From the NCBI GenBank assembly GCA_017547245.1, contig JAFYQD010000009.1:16802-80801 (forward strand): a stretch of 64,000 nt of DNA, given 5' to 3'. The notes beneath the pieces are model-generated. The model made no database searches. It was not told the DNA's origin and saw nothing but the letters and a program-made list of their open reading frames with translations. Of this stretch, positions 52,579 to 58,896 are shown piece after piece. Position 1 is the first letter of the stretch. Every line of letters starts with the position of its first letter. Source of the DNA: Oscillospiraceae bacterium. Lineage in GTDB: Bacteria > Bacillota > Clostridia > Oscillospirales > Ruminococcaceae. The translations under genes and the position numbers were made by a program.

Positions 52579-53377
52579 ATCTTAGAAAATCAAGAATCAA
52601 ATTGTTGAAATCATCGGCCTCTTCATATAGGCCATGTCCCCATTGCGGATAGATATAGAGTTTGGCATTGGGAATGCGGTCCGCAAGTTCTTTGGAAGCT
52701 TCCACTCCTAATACCCTGTCCTGTCCACCACCTATCACAAGGGTTGGGCAAACAATATGTTCCAACCGCTCGGCGGCATCATGGGTCAAACAGGCTTTGG
52801 CCTGCAGAAAGAACCTGTGGTAGGATTTGGGCTTGGTAAACGCTCCGGTAATGGGTATCAGCCACTTGTTTTTGCGATAGTAGGCATCAGAATAGATAAG
52901 TCTTACATTGCTGTCCATAAAAGCGGTGTGGTCTTGCCTCTCGGCCAGCCGAGCCCATTCCTCTACCGATTCGTTCATCAGGCTGTTGGCCTTAGGGGCG
53001 GTAACCACCAACACCAGTTTTTCCACCTTTTCCGGATGATCGGCTGCAAGGTGCTGGGCAATCATACCGCCCATGGAGACACCCACCACTACGGCCTTTT
53101 CAATGCCAAGGACATCCATAGCAGCTGCCATGTCATCGGCCATATCGCGGGTGGTAACCCCTTCGGCAAGATTATTCTTGCGACTGAACATATAAACGGT
53201 GTAGTCCTTGGCAAAGTTGCGGTAAAGAAAAGACATTGGCAGAGCTGTTCCCTTTACGGTACGCAGACCATCCCCCAGCCCCGGCAGCATGATGAGAGTT
53301 TTCTTTCCTCTGCCAAAACGAATATAGTCCATTTGGCTGCCGCCTATGTTAACCTTTGCATTCCGGGCAGAAAACAT
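52577..53377 (-). CDS. Alpha/beta-hydrolase fold protein
   Basis: 266 residues. Seen: oxyanion region MLPGLGDGL, nucleophile elbow GVSMGGMIAQ (Ser about 103), catalytic Asp in GGGQDRVLG and His in PQWGHGLYEE, so the triad is complete. No signal peptide, so cytoplasmic. The group includes esterases, carbon-carbon hydrolases and 3-oxoadipate enol-lactonase-like enzymes; substrate unknown. ATG 53377 is preferred to GTG 53380 because of AAAGGTG spacing. It converges on the AcnX operon and is the last core-like gene before the accessory island. Confidence 0.87.
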   Translation of the reverse strand: MFSARNAKVNIGGSQMDYIRFGRGKKTLIMLPGLGDGLRTVKGTALPMSFLYRNFAKDYTVYMFSRKNNLAEGVTTRDMADDMAAAMDVLGIEKAVVVGVSMGGMIAQHLAADHPEKVEKLVLVVTAPKANSLMNESVEEWARLAERQDHTAFMDSNVRLIYSDAYYRKNKWLIPITGAFTKPKSYHRFFLQAKACLTHDAAERLEHIVCPTLVIGGGQDRVLGVEASKELADRIPNAKLYIYPQWGHGLYEEADDFNNLILDFLR

Positions 53378-53380
53378 CAC

Positions 53381-53754
53381 ATCACCTTTCCTATGCCTTT
53401 GTTAAAACAATTATAGCACAATAAGGAAAATCAAAAAAGAGACGTGGAAGTTGGGGTTTATGGGATGGCGATAAGTGTAAATAAACCGCTGACCTCTTGA
53501 ATGCCATCGCTCCCGAGGTCCTGGACTCGGTGGAAGTGGCTTAAAAAGTTAGACAAAACCACACAAAATGGACATTTCACAGTCCATATCGTTCCAACTG
53601 GTACATGGTATTTCGCCATGATTCTGGTACTAATTCTGGTACTAAAAGTTCCGCAAAAACAAAGTGTTCCGCACACCCGTTTTTGGCGGTTCGATTTAGC
53701 ATCAATTGTTCCGAGGGTCATGAACCTAAAAACAGTTGAAAGGAACGACAGATA
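53381..53754. other. Non-coding island boundary, 374 bp
   Basis: No convincing gene. On the plus strand a short frame fragment reads TADLLNAIAPEVLDSVEVA and stops at 53541, looking like the end of a lost gene. Then come a 2 x 12-bp tandem repeat (53621-53644) and several TGTTCCG/AGTTCCG words (53647, 53665, 53707). Base composition and gene content change here from core to accessory, so this is a plausible left end or scar of an integrated element; no att repeat could be proved because the right end is outside. Confidence 0.5.
53621..53644. repeat. Tandem repeat, 2 x 12 bp
   Basis: ATTCTGGTACTA occurs twice in direct succession (53621-53632, 53633-53644); a related GGTAC word lies at 53600-53604. 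Confidence 0.85.
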
Positions 53755-54690
53755 ATGAACTACATCACTGCAAACCAAGCCGCAGAGCGTTGGGGCGTTT
53801 CCGAAGGAATTGTCCGCCGCTATTGCAGAGACGAACGTATCCCAGATGCCTATCAGGAGTTTGGCACCTGGTACATACCCGAGAACGCAGTCAGGCCCAC
53901 ACGAAAGAAAAAGGAAGCCTCTCAGCTTCCCAAACTTCTTAAAACACTTATCAAGCAGCGCGACGGCAGAATGTATCGCGGCCTCTATGAATACCTGCAG
54001 ATCAATATGGTCTACAGCAACGGACGCATGGCCAGCAATCGACTCACCCGTGATCAGATTGAAGTGTTGTATAAGACCGACCGGATTTTCACCAACAAAG
54101 AGTCCATCAAGGTCAATGACATCATCGAAGCTCGCAACCACTTCCTCTGTGTGGATATGATCCTGTCCAACGCCATGAAGCCGCTGACACAGACTTTCAT
54201 CCAGCAACTGCAGTCCACCCTGCTCAGTGAGAGTTGTCGCCATAAGCGCCATGCTCCCATTGCCGCCGGGTATCGCAAGACAGCTACGACACCCAAATTT
54301 GGTAAGACTACGCCACCTACAGATATCTCCGCTGCCATCAATCAGTTGTTCAAGGAGTACGAAGCGCAGAAAGATATCGGCTTCCACGAGATTCTGGATC
54401 TCCATGTACGGTTTGAGCGCATCCGTCCCTTTGAAGATTGCAACGGTCGCATTGGACGTCTGTTGATGCTCAAGGAATGCCTGCGGCACGAGGTCACGCC
54501 CTTCGTCATAGACGATAAGCGCCGCACCGGCTATCTGGATGGCATCCGTCAGTGGGACGAAGATCGCAGCATTCTGATGGATGTCTGTATGGAAGCTCAG
54601 ATGCGGTTCGAGGCTCAGATCGCCCTGCAGGGCCTCCTGGAGTGCCAGTCGCAACACATGAGAGCCTATCACAAAGGAGGTAGTCGATAA
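53755..54690 (+). CDS. Fic-fold protein with N-terminal HTH, apparently lacking the catalytic His
   Basis: 311 residues. The N-terminus (about 1-48) is an excisionase/MerR-like DNA-binding helix (NQAAERWGVSEGIVRRYCRD, then FGTWYIPENAV). The rest is a Fic domain; Fic enzymes normally AMPylate proteins using the motif HPFxDGNGRxxR. Here that segment reads HVRFERIRPFEDCNGRIGR: the His is Arg and Gly is Cys, while Asn-Gly-Arg-x-x-Arg stay. The inhibitory helix, usually S-x-x-x-E-[GN], reads SNGRMASN, so the Glu is also gone. The protein may be an inactive or repurposed Fic. ATG 53755 follows GAAAGGAACG. It overlaps the DUF6061-like gene by one base. Confidence 0.85.
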   Translation: MNYITANQAAERWGVSEGIVRRYCRDERIPDAYQEFGTWYIPENAVRPTRKKKEASQLPKLLKTLIKQRDGRMYRGLYEYLQINMVYSNGRMASNRLTRDQIEVLYKTDRIFTNKESIKVNDIIEARNHFLCVDMILSNAMKPLTQTFIQQLQSTLLSESCRHKRHAPIAAGYRKTATTPKFGKTTPPTDISAAINQLFKEYEAQKDIGFHEILDLHVRFERIRPFEDCNGRIGRLLMLKECLRHEVTPFVIDDKRRTGYLDGIRQWDEDRSILMDVCMEAQMRFEAQIALQGLLECQSQHMRAYHKGGSR

Positions 54691-54929
54691 TGTTCTTTTA
54701 TAAGTGTCACTTTGACTTCGATACCAACCGCGTAGAGGCTATTCTCTCCGATGGCAGCTATCTTTCTATCGATTGCATTGCCGTGGAGAACGAGCTTGCC
54801 GAAACATGGCTCGACCGCCGCGAACTGGACTTCCTGATCTATAACGAACCGGAGTCCTATGTGGAACTCATCCTGACCGGTCGTATGGAAAAATACCTCA
54901 ATACCGTCCGCGAGGGACAGAAGTTCTAA
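54690..54929 (+). CDS. DUF6061-like small protein
   Basis: 79 residues: FDTNRVEAILSDGSYLSIDC, then RRELDFLIYNEPESYVELIL. This matches, from memory, the DUF6061 family of small proteins found on integrative elements of gut Firmicutes; its role is unknown. The start ATG overlaps the Fic stop (TAATG), so the two are translated together, which hints at a partner or immunity-like role. A terminator follows. Confidence 0.75.
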   Translation: MFFYKCHFDFDTNRVEAILSDGSYLSIDCIAVENELAETWLDRRELDFLIYNEPESYVELILTGRMEKYLNTVREGQKF

Positions 54930-54935
54930 GCAAAA

Positions 54936-54968
54936 GAAAGCGGCAGGATAAATTCCTGCCGCTTTCTT
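54936..54968 (+). terminator. Terminator of the Fic/DUF6061-like unit
   Basis: A perfect 13-bp stem, GAAAGCGGCAGGA (54936-54948) and its complement (54954-54966), TAAAT loop; short T-tract. Confidence 0.8.
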
Positions 54969-55001
54969 CATGGACACTGTTCCGTAAATATGTTTTCGCA
55001 C

Positions 55002-55030
55002 TTGACAAATCACATGATTTATGTAAAAAT
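55002..55030 (+). promoter_or_regulatory. Promoter with embedded operator for the DUF5986-like/ImmA pair
   Basis: Consensus TTGACA (55002-55007), then TAAAAA or AAAAAT at 55024-55030. Between them lies the inverted repeat AAATCA-CA-TGATTT (55007-55020), well placed for a repressor such as the XRE domain encoded two genes on. Confidence 0.65.
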
Positions 55031-55064
55031 GATAGTGGAATCTATTCTGCGGAGGTAATCCACC

Positions 55065-55793
55065 ATGACATTTACCGTTTCTGACAACCACGTTGAGTTT
55101 GATCTGGACCTGATTGTCCGCGCCATTGAAAAGGCGATCGGAGAGGATGTACCCAATCAACTTCGGGAACACCATCTGGAAACGAACAACTACATCGGCC
55201 TGATGCGTGGCGACTTCATCAATGAAAATCTTCGGAACTTTGCGCTCGCTGACGGCTATGAGCTCATCCCGATTCAACGCTATGGGTGGCGGGGACGGTT
55301 GCTCGTGAATCGCGAGCAGCAGATTACCCTCAGCATCGTAACGCAGGCGAACTTACATATGATCCCGCTCAAGAAGCGCGCTCGCCCTCATTATACCATG
55401 TCCATCCTCAAGGTGCAAAATGGTGATCTGCAAGGACAGTTCACTCAGCAGACACTGTTCCCCACGAACCCCTTCGACACCGAAACCCTTGAGGCGGATT
55501 ACGAAACGATGATGGCCGGCGCAATTGATCCTGCCGAGGGTTACCATCATTATTTTGTGGCTTACCGAGCAGAAGCTAACGACCTTGTTGATGTGAAGTT
55601 AGTCCTGATGGATCCCATGTTCAACGTCGTGCAGGAAGAGTCCCTGAACCATCTGATCAAGCCCGACTTTGCTCGACTGACAGAGGATACCTCTACTGAT
55701 GCCGCTGTAGTCGCCGAAGAAACCCACCGCAGAGCCACACGACAGTTGACCAAACTCAAACTCGGCCTGCGAAAAGCAGAAGAACAAGCATAA
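55065..55793 (+). CDS. DUF5986-like protein
   Basis: 242 residues, no signal peptide or membrane segment. It resembles the DUF5986 family (from memory), which occurs just before XRE/ImmA-IrrE genes on mobile elements; function unknown. Visible: LDLIVRAIEKAIGEDVPNQL at the N-terminus, MRGDFINENLRNFALADGYE in the middle, and a basic C-terminal helix (RRATRQLTKLKLGLRKAEEQ). Gene order (this gene first, XRE/ImmA second, 28 bp apart) resembles a toxin-antitoxin or repressor/anti-repressor pair. GGAGGT precedes ATG 55065. Confidence 0.72.
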   Translation: MTFTVSDNHVEFDLDLIVRAIEKAIGEDVPNQLREHHLETNNYIGLMRGDFINENLRNFALADGYELIPIQRYGWRGRLLVNREQQITLSIVTQANLHMIPLKKRARPHYTMSILKVQNGDLQGQFTQQTLFPTNPFDTETLEADYETMMAGAIDPAEGYHHYFVAYRAEANDLVDVKLVLMDPMFNVVQEESLNHLIKPDFARLTEDTSTDAAVVAEETHRRATRQLTKLKLGLRKAEEQA

Positions 55794-55821
55794 CACATTA
55801 CCGTGATAGGGAGAAAAGGAA

Positions 55822-57015
55822 ATGGAGAAGAAATCCTTTCAAGGAGGTCAGCTGAAGAGCGCCCGATTACTTCGTGGGCTTACGGTTACTGCGCTGGCAA
55901 ACGAAACGGGTATTAGCAAGCAGAGCATATCACTTTATGAGAATAATGAGAACAAACCTGACTATGAGCGCGGCTATAAATTAGCCGCCGCTCTGCAGGT
56001 GCCGTATGAATTCTTCCTGCAGAAAGATGCTTGCCCAACGCAAACAGCAGCGACATATTTTCGTTCACTTGCCAGCACTTCAAAATTGAGCAGAACATCT
56101 CAGAGCATTAAGCTGGAATATATCGCCAAAATATACGAGGCACTTTTAAATTACATTGACTTTCCTACGCTAAATCTTCCCGATGTGGAATTCATTGGAT
56201 CTGAAAACGATTTTGATGAAGAAGAAAATCATCGGACGCTAATTGAGTTAGAACAGATTGCTGCCGATGTTCGCACTTTATGGGGGCTCGGCGATGGGCC
56301 AATCGATGATCTTCAATATGCATTGGAGTCGAACGGAATTGTTGTTACCGGTTTTGATGCTTCCGAAAATAAGATCGATGCTTTTAGCCAAAGAATCATC
56401 ACAAGTACAGGCGAAGTGTGCATTGTTGCATTAAATCAGGGTGAAAAACCCGAAGGAAGAATCAGATTTGATATGGCTCACGAATTAGCCCATATCCTAA
56501 TCCATCCCTGGAGTGAAGATCTCGATTGCATTTCTAAAGAAGAGTTTAAGCAAAGAGAAACTCAAGCCAACATTTTTGCAGGAGCTTTTCTTCTTCCGCG
56601 GGAAAGCTTTTCAAAGGATATCATGGCGCATCCAACAGATTTGAAATATTATCAATGGTTAAAGAAGAAATGGAAGGTCTCCATCCAAGCAATGATTTAT
56701 CGTAGCCACCAACTCAAAATCATTTCTTCTAATCAATACCAATACATGATGCGTCAAATCTCCAAAAACGGTTGGCGACATAGCGAGCCAGGAGATACGC
56801 CTTACTTCATTGGTGAAAATATTTTCCAAGGTGCAATTGATCTGTTGAAGGAAGAGAACGTTCTTAACTCCAAGGCAATAATGGCTCTTTTTTCTAAGTA
56901 CGGAGTTTCTCTATATCCTACCGAAATTGAAAATCTACTCAATTTGTCTGCCAATACATTAGAGGATAAAGAGAACACCGCAAGAATTATTTATTTAAAG
57001 CATCCCATAGGATAA
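55822..57015 (+). CDS. XRE-family regulator fused to ImmA/IrrE metallopeptidase
   Basis: 397 residues. The N-terminal HTH (about 8-68) has LKSARLLRGLTVTALANETG and SKQSISLYENNENKPDYERG. The middle (about 150-300) is an ImmA/IrrE (DUF955) zinc peptidase with the motif DMAHELAHILIHP (HExxH) and a later Glu in RETQANIFAGAFLLPRESF. Such proteins regulate or cleave a partner repressor in ICEs, prophages and toxin-antitoxin loci; the partner here is probably the upstream DUF5986-like gene. The C-terminal ~90 residues are of unknown function. AAAAGGA precedes ATG 55822. Confidence 0.92.
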   Translation: MEKKSFQGGQLKSARLLRGLTVTALANETGISKQSISLYENNENKPDYERGYKLAAALQVPYEFFLQKDACPTQTAATYFRSLASTSKLSRTSQSIKLEYIAKIYEALLNYIDFPTLNLPDVEFIGSENDFDEEENHRTLIELEQIAADVRTLWGLGDGPIDDLQYALESNGIVVTGFDASENKIDAFSQRIITSTGEVCIVALNQGEKPEGRIRFDMAHELAHILIHPWSEDLDCISKEEFKQRETQANIFAGAFLLPRESFSKDIMAHPTDLKYYQWLKKKWKVSIQAMIYRSHQLKIISSNQYQYMMRQISKNGWRHSEPGDTPYFIGENIFQGAIDLLKEENVLNSKAIMALFSKYGVSLYPTEIENLLNLSANTLEDKENTARIIYLKHPIG

Positions 57016-57065
57016 GTCCTCTGTAGTTGGAGATTGAATTCACAAGTAAGATTGGAGTGAATGTG

Positions 57066-57629
57066 ATGGCAAGTGCATATTATAACAATATGATTCGTCG
57101 GGTCCTTGATGCATCGTATAGCGATTGTTGGGAGGATGCTGTTTACGAATGGGAAATCGTTGATTACGAAGAAGATGAAGACTGTGAGTCCGTATGCATT
57201 TGCGGGAAACAAGGAATCCGGTATTTATATACTATCAGAAACAGAGAAACTCGGATTCAACTATATCCCATAGGATCATCGTGCATTCGAAAATTTGAGA
57301 GAGACGATATGGATGAAGAAATAGCCGTTTTAGAGGGAATGTTCAACCTTTACCGAGCTATACGAAACAGAGAACGCATCGAGTTGTCGTCCAAGTATTT
57401 TAGCAAACGGTTACTCAGGGCATTGTTTGACGAGGGAGCCTTTCCAGCTAATCAATACAACAAGTTTAGTGGTTGGAATGATTATGACTTTATGCTAACA
57501 ATGTTCAACAAGCGAGACAAAGCATCAATAACAGCGGCGCAGCACAGTAAGATTCGGGGAATTATTGCCTATTCTATCAAGCCGTTCCTTGAACGAAAAC
57601 TGAGAACAAAAACACGAGGCTCGCTGTGA
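57066..57629 (+). CDS. Mobile-element hypothetical protein with Cys motif, 187 aa
   Basis: I do not recognise a named family, though similar proteins occur on phages and integrative elements. A CESVCICGKQGIRYLYTIRN segment (about 43-62) followed by YPIGSSCIRKFERDDMDEEI gives four cysteines in a pattern that could bind zinc. The C-terminal half is basic and helical (SSKYFSKRLLRALFDEG, QHSKIRGIIAYSIKPFLERK). ATG 57066 is chosen for its ribosome site (TTGGAGTG). It lies 50 bp after the XRE/ImmA gene and is followed by two hairpins. Confidence 0.68.
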   Translation: MASAYYNNMIRRVLDASYSDCWEDAVYEWEIVDYEEDEDCESVCICGKQGIRYLYTIRNRETRIQLYPIGSSCIRKFERDDMDEEIAVLEGMFNLYRAIRNRERIELSSKYFSKRLLRALFDEGAFPANQYNKFSGWNDYDFMLTMFNKRDKASITAAQHSKIRGIIAYSIKPFLERKLRTKTRGSL

Positions 57630-57638
57630 AAGCGAGCC
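57618..57638 (+). terminator. Hairpin at the end of the Cys-motif gene
   Basis: GGCTCGCT (57618-57625) and AGCGAGCC (57631-57638) with a 5-nt loop, overlapping the stop codon. It precedes the stronger terminator at 57649. Confidence 0.6.
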
Positions 57639-57648
57639 CCAGCAGTCG

Positions 57649-57677
57649 AAAACCGGCCGAACACGGCCGGTTTTTCT
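57649..57677. terminator. Bidirectional terminator between the Cys-motif and XRE genes
   Basis: An 11-bp stem, AAAACCGGCCG (57649-57659) with CGGCCGGTTTT (57664-57674), AACA loop, T-run after. Confidence 0.88.
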
Positions 57678-57929
57678 TCATTCTATTTCTTGATCTAAGC
57701 CAACAAAGAAGGCTTCAAAAGTACAGTTGTAAATCTTACGAAGTTCGATAATGACGCTGGCTCTAATATTCAGCTCACCGGCTTCATACTTTGCATACGT
57801 AGTTCTGCCGATATCACAACCACGACGCTGCAATTCTGCACACAGCTTCTCCTGCGAGATACCCTTATCAATGCGCAATCTACGGAGGTTATCTCCCATA
57901 TTACGATCGCGACGAATCTTCTGCTCCAT
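57678..57929 (-). CDS. Small XRE-family repressor
   Basis: 83 residues, essentially one Cro/CI-type helix-turn-helix: NLRRLRIDKGISQEKLCAEL, then GRTTYAKYEAGELNIRASVI. It is divergent from the SLOG-domain gene, and the shared 110-bp region carries a long inverted repeat, so it probably represses both. ATG 57929 follows GAGGTGA. Confidence 0.88.
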   Translation of the reverse strand: MEQKIRRDRNMGDNLRRLRIDKGISQEKLCAELQRRGCDIGRTTYAKYEAGELNIRASVIIELRKIYNCTFEAFFVGLDQEIE

Positions 57930-57948
57930 TATCTCACCTCACATACGA

Positions 57949-58022
57949 TTGACCAGTATTGGTTGCAACCGCCATTATCGTATGCTATATTGAGATAAAA
58001 TATTGTCCGCGATACTGGTCAA
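57949..58022. promoter_or_regulatory. Paired operator half-sites between the XRE and SLOG genes
   Basis: TTGACCAGTAT (57949-57959) and its exact complement ATACTGGTCAA (58012-58022) flank the promoter, 52 bp apart. Inside are CATACGAT/ATCGTATG (57942-57949, 57977-57984) and the palindrome GGTTGCAACC (57961-57970). This looks like a two-operator looping arrangement. Confidence 0.7.
57963..57991 (+). promoter_or_regulatory. Promoter of the SLOG-domain gene
   Basis: TTGCAA (57963-57968), 17-bp spacer, TATATT (57986-57991), with operator half-sites on both sides. Confidence 0.65.
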
Positions 58023-58044
58023 CCGCGTGACGGAGGGAAGAAAA

Positions 58045-58482
58045 ATGTCTGCCTGCACTTTCTTTGGGCATCGTGATTGTCCGAGTTCAATTAAGCCCAA
58101 ACTGCGTGAGGTTCTTGTTGATCTAATCGAGAACCATGCCGTAGATATGTTTTACGTTGGCCAACAAGGAGCATTTGATGGGATTGTGCGCTCTGTTCTG
58201 AAAGAGTTGGTATCGGTATACCCCCACATCCATTATGCCGTTGTTCTGGAGCGTTTGCCCCCAAAACGAGACAAGTTCGATACCCGCAATTACTCCGACA
58301 CCATGCTCCCGGAGGGCATTGAAACTGTCCATCCGCGTTTTGCTATCTCATGGCGCAACAAATGGATGATAAAGCAATCCGACTATGTCGTGACCTACAT
58401 TACCCATTCCTGGGGCGGCGCCGCACAATTTGCAGAGAAAGCAACACGGCATAAAAAAACTGTCATCAATCTTTCTCTATAA
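58045..58482 (+). CDS. SLOG-domain protein (YpsA/DprA-like Rossmann fold)
   Basis: 145 residues. ACTFFGHRDCPSSIKPKLRE at the start, YVGQQGAFDGIVRSVLKEL in the middle (Gly-rich ligand loop) and VVTYITHSWGGAAQFAEKA near the end match the SLOG superfamily seen in YpsA and in nucleotide-signal-linked conflict systems. Its ligand could be a nucleotide or ADP-ribose derivative (inference). No effector is fused to it. GGAGGG at 58032 precedes ATG 58045; the XRE repressor gene is divergent. Confidence 0.82.
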   Translation: MSACTFFGHRDCPSSIKPKLREVLVDLIENHAVDMFYVGQQGAFDGIVRSVLKELVSVYPHIHYAVVLERLPPKRDKFDTRNYSDTMLPEGIETVHPRFAISWRNKWMIKQSDYVVTYITHSWGGAAQFAEKATRHKKTVINLSL

Positions 58483-58583
58483 AGAGTTCCTTCCCATCAT
58501 GTATAATAAAAATCATCGTTCTGTCTTTATGTATTATATGCCGAGCACCAACTTCTTTCATACACATAGCAAAAGCTTCGAGA

Positions 58584-58612
58584 TTGAAAAATTAATCGAA
58601 TTGAGATATAAT
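58584..58612 (+). promoter_or_regulatory. Strong promoter before a short terminated transcript
   Basis: TTGAAA (58584-58589), 17-bp spacer, consensus TATAAT (58607-58612). Confidence 0.78.
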
Positions 58613-58618
58613 TAGATA

Positions 58619-58676
58619 ACGGTAGGCCTTGTGCCTGCATTGCCAGCCGTACGGTATTTCCGTGCGGCTTATTTTA
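58619..58676 (+). ncRNA. Candidate ~58-nt small RNA or attenuated leader
   Basis: Starting about 7 nt after the -10 box, the RNA would fold into two hairpins: GTAGGC with GCCTGC (58622-58638), then AGCCGTACGG (58645-58654) with CCGTGCGGCT (58660-58669), followed by TTATTTTATC. The second is a good intrinsic terminator. No open frame fits. It may be a stand-alone sRNA, an antitoxin-type RNA or an attenuator for the genes at 58747-60862. Confidence 0.5.
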
Positions 58677-58746
58677 TCCTGCACTGAATATACTGTGTTT
58701 CAAAGCGGCAATACTTAATGTCAACACAGTAATTCAGGAGGGAAAG

Positions 58747-58896
58747 ATGAATCGAAATTATTTTTGGCTTTATGCTAATATTGATGATGTAATCGATATT
58801 GAGCCATATACAGAAAAGGAGGATACAATCGATGACGGAGCAGATGTTACTTCGGTTTGCGATGATTCTGCAAAGCCAAGCTCCCAGTACTCTTAA
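58747..58896 (+). CDS. Small acidic protein, 49 aa, overlapping the PIN-like gene
   Basis: ATG 58747 sits behind a strong AGGAGG (58737-58742) and is followed by 49 sense codons: MNRNYFWLYANIDDVIDIEP, then a run of Asp/Glu, ending SSQYS. Its last 65 bp overlap the PIN-like gene in another frame, and the PIN gene's own ribosome site (58816-58822) is inside it. The arrangement suggests either a leader peptide that couples translation or a small antitoxin-like acidic partner. I recognise no family. Confidence 0.5.
   Translation: MNRNYFWLYANIDDVIDIEPYTEKEDTIDDGADVTSVCDDSAKPSSQYS

Noticed and set aside
53501-53755. A plus-strand frame of 84 codons at the island edge, considered as an integrase end
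   Set aside because: No recombinase active-site residues; treated only as a possible gene remnant.
53458-54672. A 404-codon minus-strand frame opposite the Fic gene
   Set aside because: The plus-strand Fic frame has clear family motifs; the minus frame has none.
58430-58615. A 61-codon frame overlapping the end of the SLOG gene
   Set aside because: No ribosome site and it runs through the promoter at 58584-58612; likely chance.
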